DNA of 64,000 nt, from contig NC_056428.1 in the NCBI RefSeq assembly GCF_905147365.1, positions 7,842,001 through 7,906,000 on the forward strand. The letters are read 5' to 3'. This document shows, piece by piece, positions 9,306 to 20,510 of the stretch (within the stretch, counting starts at the first letter, position 1; every line of letters starts with the position of its first letter). A model generated the notes under the pieces. It did no database searches and was not told where the DNA came from. It saw only the letters and a program-made list of their open reading frames with translations. This DNA is from Aricia agestis (taxonomy: Eukaryota > Arthropoda > Insecta > Lepidoptera > Lycaenidae). The translations under genes and the position numbers were made by a program.

Positions 9306-12300
9306 TTAGCGTAATAATTTTTTGAAAACATAAGCAATGGCAATAACAACAGAAATTGAAACTGCACCAGCAGCTCCAACGTACACTGGTGGTTGAGAAG
9401 TGACGATCATTTTTAAGTGAACTGGCAGACTGGGTATAGTTTTTTTAAATGATTCTCGTTTCCTGATACGTTGAAAGTAATTCTCAATATAAGGACGCTT
9501 ACCTCCTGCCCAGAACCTATCTTCCAAGCCTAATTCCCAAAGCCTTTGTAGAAGAATTCCCAAGTTAATATCAGCAATACTAAAGTTTTCACAGCACAAC
9601 CAGTTATCTAAAAAAAAGGAAAATATTATAATATTATTATTCAACATTCTAACCATACAATATCTGAAAGTTTCTTTCCTTAGGATCTACTCATTTGGAT
9701 GGACTACAAATACAAAAATACAAATAGTTTATTGAGCATATAAATGTTGACAAAATAGTTTATAATATTGGTCCCCCAAACTAGGCAAGTCCTGTCCTAT
9801 GAGGGAGTTTTAAAGAGTACAGGTGTAAATATTACGGCATTACGGCTAACAGACTTAACGGTAACAGTAGCAAAAATAAACAACTTATTGTATAAAACTA
9901 TAACTTTAGTATAGAGATGCTTTGAGTCCCAGGAAAATAATATAAAATACCTTCGCCTTGCTTCAGTAGTTGTTCTTCTACCTGAGCTAGAACTTCCTCT
10001 ACAACATTCAGAATCTTCATGTATTCATCTTCATTACTGATAATATCATGTTTTCTGTCTTGTATTTCCGCTTTGTACAATAGAACGTCTTTGGCTTTAG
10101 GATTTTCTTCGGCCAGCCTTCGTAGATTTTTTGAGCTTGTTAAATCTCCACCTTGTAATTATCAAATAAATATTTGTTGTATTATTAGTAAAATTACTTT
10201 AGTATTAAATAGATTAATGGAAATTGTACTTAAAATTCATTCTGTGACATGAATAGGCTATATACCGATAAGAAAAAAAATAGTCATCATGACTATTTTT
10301 TTTCTTATCGGTAATTGAAAGACACTTAAAAATAGAAACATCGTTGAAAGAATGACTCTGATAGCTTAAAAATTCACCAAGATATGCCAATTCAAATATC
10401 TCATAAAAAAGACCTGCCCGAAACGCTCCATACAAAGTGCTATGAAAGTATGACGTCAGTCTTTCGTAGTTTGTACGCATCGGGAGACAACTTTGTTCGA
10501 CAGGTATATTAAATATTGCGTTTATGAAAGTGGTTTCATAACAAAAGTTGCTTTTAATTGCATAAGTTATCGAATTGTAAGTATACAAATATTATGAAAT
10601 TTAATTGAAAAAAAATTCGACTTGAATATCCAACTTTGAAGACGAATAACAAAAAAAATACAAATGCTATCAAGCTGAAATTTTGGGAACACATTTTTTA
10701 CCGTGATTTCTTTTATTTTATTAACAAAATTCGCTAATCTTTGAGCTTGTCATAATCCCTATTAGATAAAACAGACTAAAATAATTTTTAAAATCTAGGA
10801 CTCTGATATACTTAATTTAAAACATACATCAAATAATAAATGTTTGTTTATACACAATATAAATAAACATTTATTATTGGATGTATGTTTTAAATTAAGT
10901 AAGTTTATCATGAAGAGTCCTAGATTTTAAAATTTTATTTTATACACAGTATAAACAAACATTTATTATTATATATTAAATGGGTGGTTCTATTTTTTGG
11001 TCCCATTTGGCCATTTTTGTAGAATCAACTTTTTTAAAAGATATTACGAGAAAATTTTGTATTCAAGCTTGTGTATGTATACTTGACTCTGATCCGAATT
11101 GCCTTAGTCTGCTATTTATATTTACAATATAAATAGATGGATAGTAATGATGCAACAAACGGAAATGAAAATCGATAAGATGGAAATTTAAAGAATTGGA
11201 AGGAAATGAAAAATTGTGAAAAAAAATATATATGGAAGTGAAAAAAATTAAGGAATTTCATGTTATATAAACAGAATACTTATTATTGTTTTATTTTTAC
11301 GAGTAATAAGACCACTGTTTTTATTTAAGTCTCGTCTACTAAAAAAAAATAACAAAAATATAAGACTTTTGTTAGACATACATTATTATTTTATTTTAAA
11401 AAATGCAACCAATCTTTAGTTCTAGTGTATACTTTACGTACATGGAATGTTGATTGTATATGATACTAATAACTTACTATTAAGTAAATATAATAACAAT
11501 AACTATTAACTTATTAGATTTTTTAAGGAAAACACTATTATAAGAAATAGTTTCACAAATCGCAGCGCCCACTAGTTTAGTAAACTCTTGAAAATAATAT
11601 CCCAATTTGTTACACACCACTTTAAACATTAACAGGCATTATAGATATAGTACAACAAAAATATGTATAATGTCCCTGTAACTAATAAAGGTACTTATTA
11701 AAAGAAAAATATGCAAGGTTATTTGAACATAATTACATATTTAGTTTCATTATGAGATTAACATGAAAAATACTATTTGAAGATATATTTTTCACAATAC
11801 ATGGCAAAGCAGAACTATAGACTTCATTTGATAAAAAAAATATATTTCTAAATATCAAATTTTGACCCCAATAAGCAAATGGGACTGAAAAAATAGAATC
11901 ACACAAATAGTGGTTTTATCCAAATGCATTAACACCAATTACCTACTTTTTAATACTTCTCGAACAGGTAGTATAAATGGCAACTTGGGACTTCCACATA
12001 AATGCTGATGGAAGAAAGATCCAACAGTAATCACTCCAGCAGGTAATGCCTCTATCAGCTCACGAAATCTGTTCACATTCATCAGAACTTTGCTGTCTTG
12101 TGAAACTTCTAAGAGTGGAGTAGTTTCTACAAATTGAAAAAAAAATACAGCTATTAAAATGCAGATTAAAGATCAATTCAAAAACCAGTTCAAAAATAGC
12201 AGAAAGTTCAATAAAAATAATAGAAAGTAAAATAGTACATACTGTGAAAACAATGCAATACAGAGTGTGTTATATTAATGTTAAACAATAATGTTTACCA

Positions 12301-12813
12301 AGAATCCACAATACAATTTATTAAGCAAGAAAACAGCTCTTACCAATTTATGGTAGGTGCTCAACATGCAGTACACACAAAAAAGATGCAAATGACAGCT
12401 CACCTTGATCAAGGTAAAGTTCTAGATAATCCATAATCCTGGTCGAATCGGGAATTATGGCATTGTTCACTTTGAGAACTGGAATTTCACCTCTTGGATT
12501 AATTTCAAGAAACCACGGAGAGTACTGTTCGCCTTTGGTAATATCAATTACAATAGGCTCAAAGTCAATATTTTTTTCATAAAGTGCCATTAGAACCTGT
12601 GAAGATAAACGGATTTTTGTTTATGTTTTAACGCATTTTATATCAAAACAAATAATTCTAAACGTTTAAAATAAAATATATTACCTTCTGGGAATAAAAG
12701 CTGTAGTAGCTGCAATACAAGATAATATTATTTGTTTTCAATCCATTTGATACAGGAGTAGAATTTAATTTTGGGATGTGCAATTTATCCAAATATTTTT
12801 GTACGTAATGCAT
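9306..12813 (-). CDS. Gdap1: GDAP1-like protein (tail-anchored GST-fold protein)
   Basis: Five exons on the minus strand join in frame: 12813-12685, 12596-12404, 12126-11947, 10151-9951 and 9607-9306. They give 334 residues, close to vertebrate GDAP1 (358). Each junction has GT..AG and the phases match. GDAP1 sits in the outer mitochondrial membrane and affects fission and redox balance. Exons 1-2 form the thioredoxin-like N-terminal GST domain (SYYSFYSQKV, then INPRGEIPVLKV and PDSTRIMDYLE). Exon 4 is helical and charged, corresponding to the GDAP1-specific alpha-loop. The last exon holds the C-terminal GST helices (FSIADINLGILLQRLWELG) and a final hydrophobic segment (VGAAGAVSISVVIAIAYVF) followed by KKLLR, a typical tail anchor. 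No classical GST catalytic Tyr/Ser was recognised, as in the family. The start is the first in-frame ATG of exon 1. The 3' end faces the FIT-like gene. Confidence 0.92.
9715..9840. mobile_element. Retroposon 3'-tail-like fragment in GDAP1 intron
   Basis: The fragment holds 'AATAGTTTATTGAGCA' followed by 'GGTCCCCCAAACTAGGCAAG'. This resembles the 3' tail, in reverse, of a LINE-like repeat common in Lepidoptera. It lies wholly within the last intron. Boundaries are approximate. Confidence 0.45.
10263..10313. repeat. Near-perfect hairpin in GDAP1 intron 3
   Basis: TACCGATAAGAAAAAAAATA and its reverse complement TATTTTTTTTCTTATCGGTA form a stem of about 25 bp around one or two bases. It is probably the relic of a very small foldback element. 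Confidence 0.7.
10779..10974. repeat. Foldback element in GDAP1 intron 3
   Basis: A left arm at 10779-10849 (AATCTAGGACTCTGATATAC..AATAATAAATGTTTG) pairs with a right arm at 10861-10941. A further partial arm follows at 10947-10974 (ATAAACAAACATTTATTATT). The arms are about 70-80 bp with a loop of only about 11 bp. The third partial arm suggests a local duplication after the palindrome formed. Confidence 0.75.
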
Positions 12814-13315
12814 AGTGAAAAATTTTCACTGGCACGTATTTTTATCAACAAAAATTTTATAAATTAAACACTTTGCGAAATCTTCACAAAGCCGGCTTCA
12901 AAATAACAGTCTCTACCAACATAAGGAAATTAAAATCAGGTGATAAAATCTTTGACGTAGGCACAGAATATATATTAGTAGTACCAAGACGTAGGTAACA
13001 TAAAAAAATTTGGAAAAAATAGTAATTTAAGTGGCCCATTCATTATCCTGCATTACAGTCCGCCGTGCAGGACTGCAAAATGGACATAGCTCACACAATA
13101 CCCTACTTTGCCGTCCATCTAGGGATGTGATATTCGGAGCGTGCGAAGTGGGTGGAGGGGGTAAAGAAAGAAATCGTCAATCTTGTTTTGAAATTTTTAA
13201 AAATTGGTCTTGTGTTTGTATCGTAGACTGCAAAAATTAACAGCAGAAATAGGTAGTCAGTAGTTATAAATTTAATGTTTTTCCTAAATCCACTTGGAAA
13301 TTAGATCAAATATAA
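12814..13315. promoter_or_regulatory. Region upstream of GDAP1-like gene
   Basis: This 500-bp interval separates the GDAP1-like start codon (minus strand) from a decayed reading frame on the plus strand, an arrangement that would fit a bidirectional promoter. No core promoter motif can be assigned. Confidence 0.3.
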
Positions 13316-13740
13316 ATGGATAGCTACTGTAAAAACGAAAAAGTAAGTGATTCGATATAACCTAAAATTGCATTATCAATCAAATCCATTTTATTTGAGT
13401 TGCATTTTATAGGATATTAATTGAGTACCTAACTATTGTTTTAGTGTTGATGGCTCACCATGGTCTCCAAAACCCGACGACTATTACATTTAAATCCAAA
13501 GTATCAGGTGGAAGAAACAGTGACTCACAAATGACGATAAACCAGATACTACATCAGGTTTATCTGATCTTTTTGAAGCTGGAGATAGAGTTTTGAATGA
13601 ATTATTATTTTTAACAAAAATTAAAACCGACTTCCAAGGTAAAAACAATAATAACATCCTTATAATATGAACTAAAAAGTATTAAACAAGTTTTAGATGA
13701 AAGGGGTAGAAAAGTTGAAATTATTATGCCCGCATTTTGA
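13316..13740 (+). pseudogene. Decayed or partly recognised gene, function unknown
   Basis: ATG at 13316 opens nine codons (MDSYCKNEK) followed by an ideal donor GTAAGT. A polypyrimidine stretch ending TTGTTTTAG at about 13445 precedes a coding-like stretch reading VDGSPWSPKPDDYY. After two stops or frame changes this continues as DKPDTTSGLSDLFEAGDRVL and then LLFLTKIKTDFQ. A further piece, LKSIKQVLDERGRKVEIIMP, lies near 13676-13735. The phase of the first exon does not match the second, and stops break the frame. It is therefore probably a dead gene, or a gene whose introns I have not resolved. I do not recognise the family. Confidence 0.35.
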
Positions 13741-13823
13741 GCAAAACAAAACGAGTAGGTACTCTCAAGAAGAAACCGAAAGGACTTATTATATTTCTCG
13801 AGTTAGAATCCATATTAACTTTA

Positions 13824-13909
13824 ACACTTTTAACTTAGATCAATGATTGGTCTCGCGCGCGCGCTCGACCGCGAGCGCGAGACCAATCATTGATCTAAGT
13901 TAAAAGTGT
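13824..13909. repeat. 86-bp near-perfect palindrome with CG core
   Basis: ACACTTTTAACTTAGATCAA runs into a CGCGCG core and returns as TTGATCTAAGTTAAAAGTGT. The arms are about 40 bp and almost perfect, and the central 25 bp is nearly pure C/G. It sits between the decayed gene and the THAP fragment. Confidence 0.85.
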
Positions 13910-14235
13910 AATGCAAAGACTCAGAAACATGAAGAATGTTTAGTAATAAATAATAATAAAAATTCTTTATTTGCACATTAAAACATAGCTCAATACAAAT
14001 ATTATAAAAATAAAGGACTTGCGCAAATTGGCGGTCTTACCGCTGCTAGCGGTTTCTTCCAGACAACTAAATGTTTACAGTGTTTTAGACAATGATGAAA
14101 TACTCAAACCAGATATGTTACTACCGCGCGCGTTGTGAAACTTCAAATACGGCCCAATTGGGCCGTCTGTTGTTTAGTCTGCATCGAGCGCAGTCACGAA
14201 TGTGCCGCGTCTTGTCTTACCTAAATAAATTGAAA

Positions 14236-14316
14236 ATGACGTCGTGCGTGTATCGAAAATGTACCAATTATGACTCGAAAGTAAACAAAACACATGGAAT
14301 CTCTTACCACATGTCT
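14236..14316 (+). pseudogene. THAP-type zinc finger, N-terminal fragment
   Basis: ATG at 14236 opens MTSCVYRKCTNYDSK followed by VNKTHGISYH, then a stop within three codons. This matches the beginning of THAP DNA-binding domains: Met, a C..C pair (Cys4, Cys9), a variable loop, and the GISFH motif with its zinc-ligand histidine. The rest of the domain (the FP motif, the invariant Trp and the second ligand pair) is not in frame. Either an intron begins near 'CACAT|GT' or the gene is broken. THAP domains occur in host regulators and in P-type transposases; this fragment cannot distinguish them. Confidence 0.5.
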
Positions 14317-14319
14317 TGA

Positions 14320-15777
14320 TTGCAATTAATACCTCGATTATTTACATTTTCAATTATTTTGGAACTAACAATCTGGAAAAAATCGAATTTTCGTCATAGC
14401 TCAGGCGAAGAAAGAGACAGCGATACGATTCGACGTTTAAAAATAGAACTGTCTCTTTTACGTAAATGGTTTTTCGTATTTTTGTTTCACTCATCTGTCA
14501 AATTTGTCAATGTCTGCAATTTTGAATTTGAAAATTATTCGGAATACATTTAAGCCGGAAAATAGTATGGACGTAACATAATATCTGTATAAGTACAATA
14601 TCATCGGTTTTAGTAATATGCGAACCGTCAGACTCCAATCTTCATCAAGAGCATTCATGTTGTAAAAAATAAATAAAACAATATTTTTAAAAACGTTTCA
14701 TTTTATTACTTTCAAGTAAAAAGTATTGCACGTATTTTTGTTACTGTTGTTAATGAAACATTTAAATTGAAACAGCTCAAATAAAAGTTATGCAGAGTTT
14801 TCACACAGTATTTATTTTTACAACATTTAACAATGAAATCAAAATTGGACAGAGTTTCCACTTAAACAGTCAATGTACAAGAATGAATCAATTCTGGCAT
14901 GGCTGGCACTTATATAGCTCCATCCCCACCGGCGGTGGCTGATTGCTGGCTTGGTGGGTGGAAGAAATGGCAATTATGGCGGCAGGAAATGCTGACTGAC
15001 GTCACATCCGTTACAAAATATTTAAAGCAGCAATATGTCTGCACTTGCCACTCAGGTTATAAACGCAGCAGCATTTTACTCCAACAACCCGAGCATTATT
15101 ATCTATATAAGAATGAATAAAAGTGTTAAGACTTGCTTGATATACTTACATTTTTTGTCACGTTTTTTGGTTGATTCAGTACTTACGTTTGAACTTGCTT
15201 TATAGCGTGCTTAAGTCACCGATGTTTGGCGAATTATATTGGCTGATATTATATAAATATTGCCATTAGTTCTTAGCTCTTCTACATCCCTTACATGTCC
15301 TTTTAGTATAGATTGGGCCTTGAAACTTATTGTGTGTTTTACACTCTCAAAACCAGTTTTTTATTACTATATTCATTTTTAATTAAATCTAACACAATTG
15401 TTGTTGTTGGAACCGATGGTGTATACGGCCTTAGCTTAGGACAAACCTACGCGTCAGTGACAGGGGACGTGGTACGCGATACGGGAGCGACTGCAACGCG
15501 AAAGTGCACACCTGCGCGACTACGGTGCGAACCGTCAGACTTCATTTGTTAATGAACAGTCACTGAAGAGTGAAGACGCACGACTTTATCTGGTGTTACA
15601 TGCTAAACTGTTGTGGTAATGACGTCCTTATACTTAACATTAAAGTCCTATGCGTCGGACGGATGGACATGAGGGTTACAAGGTGCTAAGCTTGCTTTTG
15701 ATTTGGTAGGTCCAGAGGAACAAAACACGTCCGCAAATAATCTGTGTCCACAGACCACAATTTTTGGTTGAATTAAT
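14320..15777. other. Intergenic, no gene recognised
   Basis: No domain or convincing exon was seen. A stretch near 15420-15530 shares 'AAGCTTAGG' and 'ACCTACGCG'-type segments, in reverse, with 19680-19745, suggesting a diverged dispersed repeat. Confidence 0.35.
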
Positions 15778-15780
15778 TTA

Positions 15781-16403
15781 GGCGCCTACCACACGTGCAT
15801 GCTTGACTACAGATTTGCTTGCGCATACCGGCTTGATCACTGAACATTGTGCATGTAGTTGGTAAAACAGTAGTACGCGCAAGCCCCAAAGTTTGGCTTG
15901 ATGGTTTTTAAACTTGCTTGAAATTCAGGCATGCGCAAGCCTTCGTGTAGAAACTTGTCTGCGAGTGTGTTTGGAAGTTCAGTGTTCAAGCTGCTCTTTG
16001 TCAGTCAAATGGTGTTAAAATGCGCGCACGCTGCTAAAAAATGGCAGATTTACGTACATATAATCGTCAGTTTGCAACTGAATTCATTGAATTATAAAAA
16101 TCTCTGCTCGCTCCGTGAAACTTGAAATATCAAATCGAAAGATTATTCTGACAGGAATAAAAAAATACGCATAAGAAAAAAATATTTTATTTATGCATTA
16201 TCAATTTTGTCACTAGCAAACACTGGAAAAATAAAAGCAGAAGAAATACTTAGTTCTTCTTTGAGAAACATTGTTTATACGTCGACGATCTCGGCAAGAA
16301 TGAGGCTTGCGCATGCATGTAGTAGATAAGTCTCTTACGTCTGTTCATGCGAGAAGCATGCGCTAGCAAAACTGTGTTCAAGCATGCACATGTGGTAGGC
16401 GCC
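15781..16403. mobile_element. PIF/Harbinger-like non-autonomous element (623 bp)
   Basis: The left end is GGCGCCTACCACACGTGCAT and the right end is the reverse complement, ATGCACATGTGGTAGGCGCC. The termini continue imperfectly for about 50 bp. TTA flanks both ends (15778-15780 and 16404-16406), matching the 3-bp TWA target duplication of the PIF/Harbinger superfamily. The interior has repeated 'GCATGCGCAAGC'-like motifs and no transposase frame. Confidence 0.75.
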
Positions 16404-16502
16404 TTAACATCATGAGTACAATCCATAAACCTATAATATATATTAAGTCTATGGTACAATCTATCAAAACGTAAACAAATCAAAAAATCATAAATTAAAG
16501 AG

Positions 16503-17299
16503 CAGTGGTGGATTTACAAATTTGCCGCCTGTAGGCTATTCAATTTTTGCCGCCCCTATATCTGACCTTTGAAATTTTAATACGTTAGTTTAGTTCACAT
16601 TCATATCCCATCAAAAACATTATTTTTAAAATTTTTGCTGAGGCGACCACACAAGGTTTCACCCTGTGCGGTAGCGAAACGGCGAAGCCTTACATAGTTA
16701 CATATTTACTTTACTGGTATGTAGAATTTGTTTAAGTTACGGTCAGTAGAGTTAGGCCGTGTAGATTCAAGAATGAGGGAGGTCCTCGACAGGGACGCAG
16801 TGAGGATCGCTCGCCCTGTCCAAAGAGTTGATCTGCTCGTCTCCGGCTTGGCTTGGACGACGCAGCTACCGCTGCCGATATCACTAAGGCGGTGGCAAAT
16901 GAAGGCAGCTGCCCGGCCACTGACATTCGGTCGGGCAGAATTACGGTGGGCGTCAGGGGCGCACGGAGCGTGTGGCTCCACGTCCCCAATGCTGCCGCCA
17001 AGAAGTTAGTTGCTTCTGGGCGGCTACGGCGGGAGTCCGACATACCCCTGCCCTTTCCCCCGAGAGGGCGGGGGATGCGTAATGCATTTCCCCTCCTTAA
17101 AAAAAAAAAAGCCGTGTAGATTCAGAAGCTTGGCTCTACATGAGATCTCAAATCTTTTTCACAGGGTAAACCGTAAACCTTTAATGTGGTCGTCTCGGCA
17201 ATACTTTACAAGAAATGGATAAACAAATGGGGCTAAATTTGCCATTAATCTGCCGCTCTAGGCTCCAGCCTACTTAGCCTATTGGTAAATCCGCCACTG
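16503..17299. mobile_element. hAT-like non-autonomous element (797 bp incl. insertion)
   Basis: The left end CAGTGGTGGATTTAC and the right end (reverse) CAGTGGCGGATTTAC are inverted repeats of the hAT type. The flanking 8-mers are TTAAAGAG (16495-16502) and CTAAAGAG (17300-17307), an 8-bp target duplication with one change. No transposase frame was seen. The element contains a later retroposon insertion at 16770-17110. Confidence 0.82.
16770..17110 (+). mobile_element. R1-clade LINE-derived retroposon inside the hAT element
   Basis: A 14-bp target duplication, GCCGTGTAGATTCA, lies at 16756-16769 and 17111-17124, and the insert ends in 12 A residues. The insert reads in parts like ORF1 of R1/TRAS/SART LINEs (ITKAVANEGSCPATDIRSG and SVWLHVPNAAAKKLVASGRL), the segment before the zinc knuckles. 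The ORF1 piece then jumps directly to a short C/T-rich 3' tail. No ORF2 is present, so this is an internally deleted or SINE-like derivative mobilised by a LINE. Confidence 0.78.
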
Positions 17300-17307
17300 C
17301 TAAAGAG

Positions 17308-18000
17308 TTGTAAAAAATAATATAAAAAACACTGAGGTAGTAAGTACTACGTACTAGACCAGCAATTGCGAACAAAAAACATGTCGTACTTGAGGCATGA
17401 GCGGGGTGGGAGGCGGGGCGGTGATTGCTATAGATCAGTACCGCAGAAGTGACAAAGTTTTGTGCCTACACTCGAATGAATGCAGAATCTATTTGAGGAT
17501 AAAATAAAAATTCACTTTTTTATAAAATTTATAATTAATATGGTCCAGTATAGCTAATTACCTTACCTTATTTAAATTACTTAAATATTTTCAAATATGT
17601 ACCATAATAAAATTATTATAATGTACGCATGTATAATGTACGTAATATTTTAAATACATATTACCAAAATACAAACTCGTCTACGTGAGTAAGTACTTCA
17701 TTCATCGTCATCTTATCATAGATCTGTATTCTGCCTACATTACACTCTGAATCTACTACTCTATGACAATGCAAAATGACGCGTGTCTTCGCCTAGTAGG
17801 TAATTGAATGTTCGTATTTTAATTGAAAATAATTAAATAATAAGAAAGCTAATACCGATGAAATGTTATTCCGTTGCATTTGGAAGTGTTACTGGAATCA
17901 TTTTGCAGTATCTTAACACACATCTAGGCATTTTTGCGACTTTTTTTGGTTTCGTTTTTGATTGTGGTACGTCTGGCGCGCAGAAGAGCTCGCGGGCGAC
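17308..18000. other. Intergenic, nothing recognised
   Basis: No gene, terminal repeat or tandem array was seen between the hAT element and the foldback element at 18001. Confidence 0.35.
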
Positions 18001-18163
18001 TAACGGCGGTTCCCAATATTTGATATATCTCTGGTTTGGTCCTACTGGAGATAGGAATAGCTCACATTAGACATTAGATACATATATTTTATGTCAATTG
18101 TGAGCTATTACTATGTCTAGTAGGGCAAAACCAGAGATAGATCAAATATTGGGAACGGCCGTA
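18001..18163. mobile_element. Foldback MITE, copy 1
   Basis: The arms are nearly the whole element: GTTCCCAATATTTGATATAT at the left returns as ATCAAATATTGGGAAC at the right, with 'GAATAGCTCACA' and 'TGTGAGCTATT' within, and a short central 'ATATATTTTATG' loop. A second copy lies at 31735-31882, inverted in its loop. Target duplication is unclear. Confidence 0.8.
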
Positions 18164-18580
18164 AGTGCACTGCTGCTATATAGATTACGTTGCGATGTCG
18201 AGTCTAGTACGTAGTACATACTATGTCAGTGATAAAAAAGGTTTTAAAAAAGAAGTCTAGTTACCTATGTACACTTCAAAACACGCGTCTGACAACTTGA
18301 CGCGCATGTTTCGCTTGCCGTGTCTATTGTGCCGACGCGAACTGCCCGCCTCGCGGTCGTGCCAGTGTTGCCAACAATATAATAAAGTACTCTGTGGTTG
18401 CCAACTATTCAAAACATTTACCCCCTAAAGCAACTTGAAAACCCACAAAATTTCAAGCAAAACTCCCCAAAAAATCAAAATATTTAAAATTACTTGGGGT
18501 GTGTTCTACTAAGCGCGTAAAACGCTGAAATACACCTTCAACGGCCTATTATAACAATATATAAAAATATATTATTATAA

Positions 18581-19073
18581 CTAGAGATCGCCCAGTGGTC
18601 GAAATTCGACCTTACCTGCAATGACATTAGGACTACTACCTATATTTTGTAAAAAATATTGACTTCATCATAGTTTTTTTCAATTCTTGTCTCTGGGACT
18701 CAGCTGATCTCAGACTGGCCGTTTAAGCATTGTCTAATAGTATCTAAAATTAAATTAAAAAAAAAAACAATAATCCATTTTCAATTTGTCAACTTGTTGT
18801 CAACAGACTTCAACCATAAATAAAAGAGTATAATTCGTATGTATAGGCTTGTCACTCAAAAATCTGTCATTTTTCCTTGTAGTAGTGTCGTAGTGTGTGT
18901 AACGTTTTATTTGTTAAAAATATATATGATAAAAGCATAATTAAAAAAAAATATTAGCTCGATGCACTCCTTCACCATATAAACTATAACTGTGCAAAAT
19001 TTCATGCACCTACGTTTAACCATTTTTCATAAAAAGGGTAACAAAGTTTTTCTCTCACGCATTAATATATAGA
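18581..19073 (-). mobile_element. Helitron-like element, family 2, inside hAT
   Basis: Read on the minus strand it begins A|TCTATATATTAATGCGTGAG and ends GGGCGATCTCTAG|T. Related copies lie at 38367-38839 (complete) and 47965-48448 (5' truncated). No protein is encoded. Confidence 0.82.
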
Positions 19074-19416
19074 TAATCTGTGTGCCTACTGTCAGCAGTG
19101 TCAGCTGGTACGACTCAAAAGAAGAGACATGTGCTTAGTGCGGCAATTCCATCTTAAAGATGGCTTTCGGATCTTAGTCGCGAGCGACTGCGACCGGTAA
19201 AAAATTCAAATAAAATGCTCCTTTATGACATAGAATATAGGTATAATTTTCTAATGACATTTGCGTACTGGCGACCCATGCTGCCGCCAGCGCGCGGCGG
19301 CGGCGTAAAAGCTAGTGGTTGAGTAAAATGAAACCTAAAGCCTATATTATAAAGTGACATTTCGTTTGAATTTTCGTCCGTCACGGTCGCTCGCGGCAAA
19401 GATTGCGGCATTCTTC

Positions 19417-19488
19417 AAAAATTTTACCTCCAAAAATATCCCCAAAATATAAAATATTTTGGGGATATTTTTGGAGGTAAAATTTTTT
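19417..19488. repeat. 72-bp AT-rich palindrome
   Basis: AAAAATTTTACCTCCAAAAA returns as TTTTTGGAGGTAAAATTTTT, with 'ATCCCCAAAATAT' and its complement at the centre. The arms are nearly perfect. It lies near the right end of the hAT-like element and may be part of its subterminal structure. Confidence 0.8.
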
Positions 19489-19583
19489 AACCCTCTAAAA
19501 ACCCACTAAATTTATTTTTTCCCGCTTAATTTAGTGTGAAATCCTCATAGTTGGCAACACTGGGTCGTGCAGGTGCAATGTGC

Positions 19584-19654
19584 ATGCAGGTGTGCACGCG
19601 CGGCGCCATAAGATAAATAATTTATCTTATGGCGCCGCGCGTGCCCACCTGCAT
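19584..19654. repeat. 71-bp palindrome with GGCGCC core
   Basis: ATGCAGGTGTGCACGCGCGG and its complement flank GGCGCCATAAGATAAA on both sides, with arms of 34 bp and one mismatch. It lies immediately outside the hAT target duplication at 19563-19570. Confidence 0.8.
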
Positions 19655-20149
19655 ATTTAAGATTAAATGGGCAGCGTCCGCCGCGCGGTAGACGCTACCG
19701 CTTAGTAGTCGCTTTGGTCGCGTAGGTTTGGCCTAAGCTTTACTCCAAATCGAGCAATAACCACCGTGTGGACCGCAAAACTCACAGCTCGAAGGCAGGG
19801 CTTCAAATACCGGTATATTTTCATAACGTTATTGCTTCAAGAGCATAGATAACGGTATGAAAATTTACCCGATACTAGAAATAACGGTAAAAATTGGAAT
19901 TAATACCGGTAAATGTTATAACGGTAAATAGGATTTATAACGGTGAATATATGTTCTTTGATAACGTTATCTTTTTTAAAAATAAGTACTTAATTTAATC
20001 AGTCAATTCAGTATGCAGTATGCACAAAATTAAACTAGACGTGTCCATAAAATTAGAAGTATTTGGATATCGTTGGACGTATCTGGTGACCAGCTGTAGG
20101 TATATATTATAGGAAAATTGACCAGAAAAAAAGGAACGGTCAGTACTCA

Positions 20150-20510
20150 GTAGTTCAGTGCTCAGTATCTTTGTTCAAATATTACTAATTTATGGTTTGT
20201 ATAGTAAATTATTGTATTGTCAGCACGTGCGCCGTGCGCTGGCTGCCGGACGGACTTTGTTGTTTTGCAGACGACGACGGGGCGAGGTGGTACACAAAGC
20301 ACACGACGAGTGGAGGCAGTCAGTTCAGGACGTTCGTTCTAGTGGAGATAGAGAGAATAGAGCTAGCTGCCGCCTCGCGCCGCCGCGCCATCTGCGTTAC
20401 TGAATGTAAACTGGTTTGTGTGATCCACGGACATGCCGCGCCGTCAGAGCCCGCCGGGGACCTGTGGAGCGGTCTTTTTGCCCTTGGTGTGCGTTGGTAA
20501 TACATATTGT
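20150..20510 (+). other. GC-rich exon-like stretch inside the hAT element
   Basis: Base composition rises sharply here. ATG at 20433 opens MPRRQSPPGTCGAVFLPLVC, which resembles a signal peptide, and is followed by VG|GTAATA, a possible splice donor. The upstream part looks like a 5' UTR. It could be a captured host first exon, or simply GC-rich transposon sequence; no downstream exon was found. Confidence 0.3.

Larger units (their letters stand above)
18363..19562. mobile_element. hAT-like element (1200 bp incl. nested Helitron)
   Basis: The left end CAGTGTTGCCAAC matches the right end GTTGGCAACACTG in reverse. An exact 8-bp duplication, GGTCGTGC, flanks it (18355-18362 and 19563-19570). It carries a Helitron-like insertion at 18581-19073 and an AT-rich palindrome at 19417-19488. 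No transposase frame is visible. Confidence 0.85.

Noticed and set aside
16728..17009. Several overlapping host frames near 16.7-17.1 kb
   Set aside because: The best frame matches LINE ORF1 and is bounded by a target duplication and A-tail.
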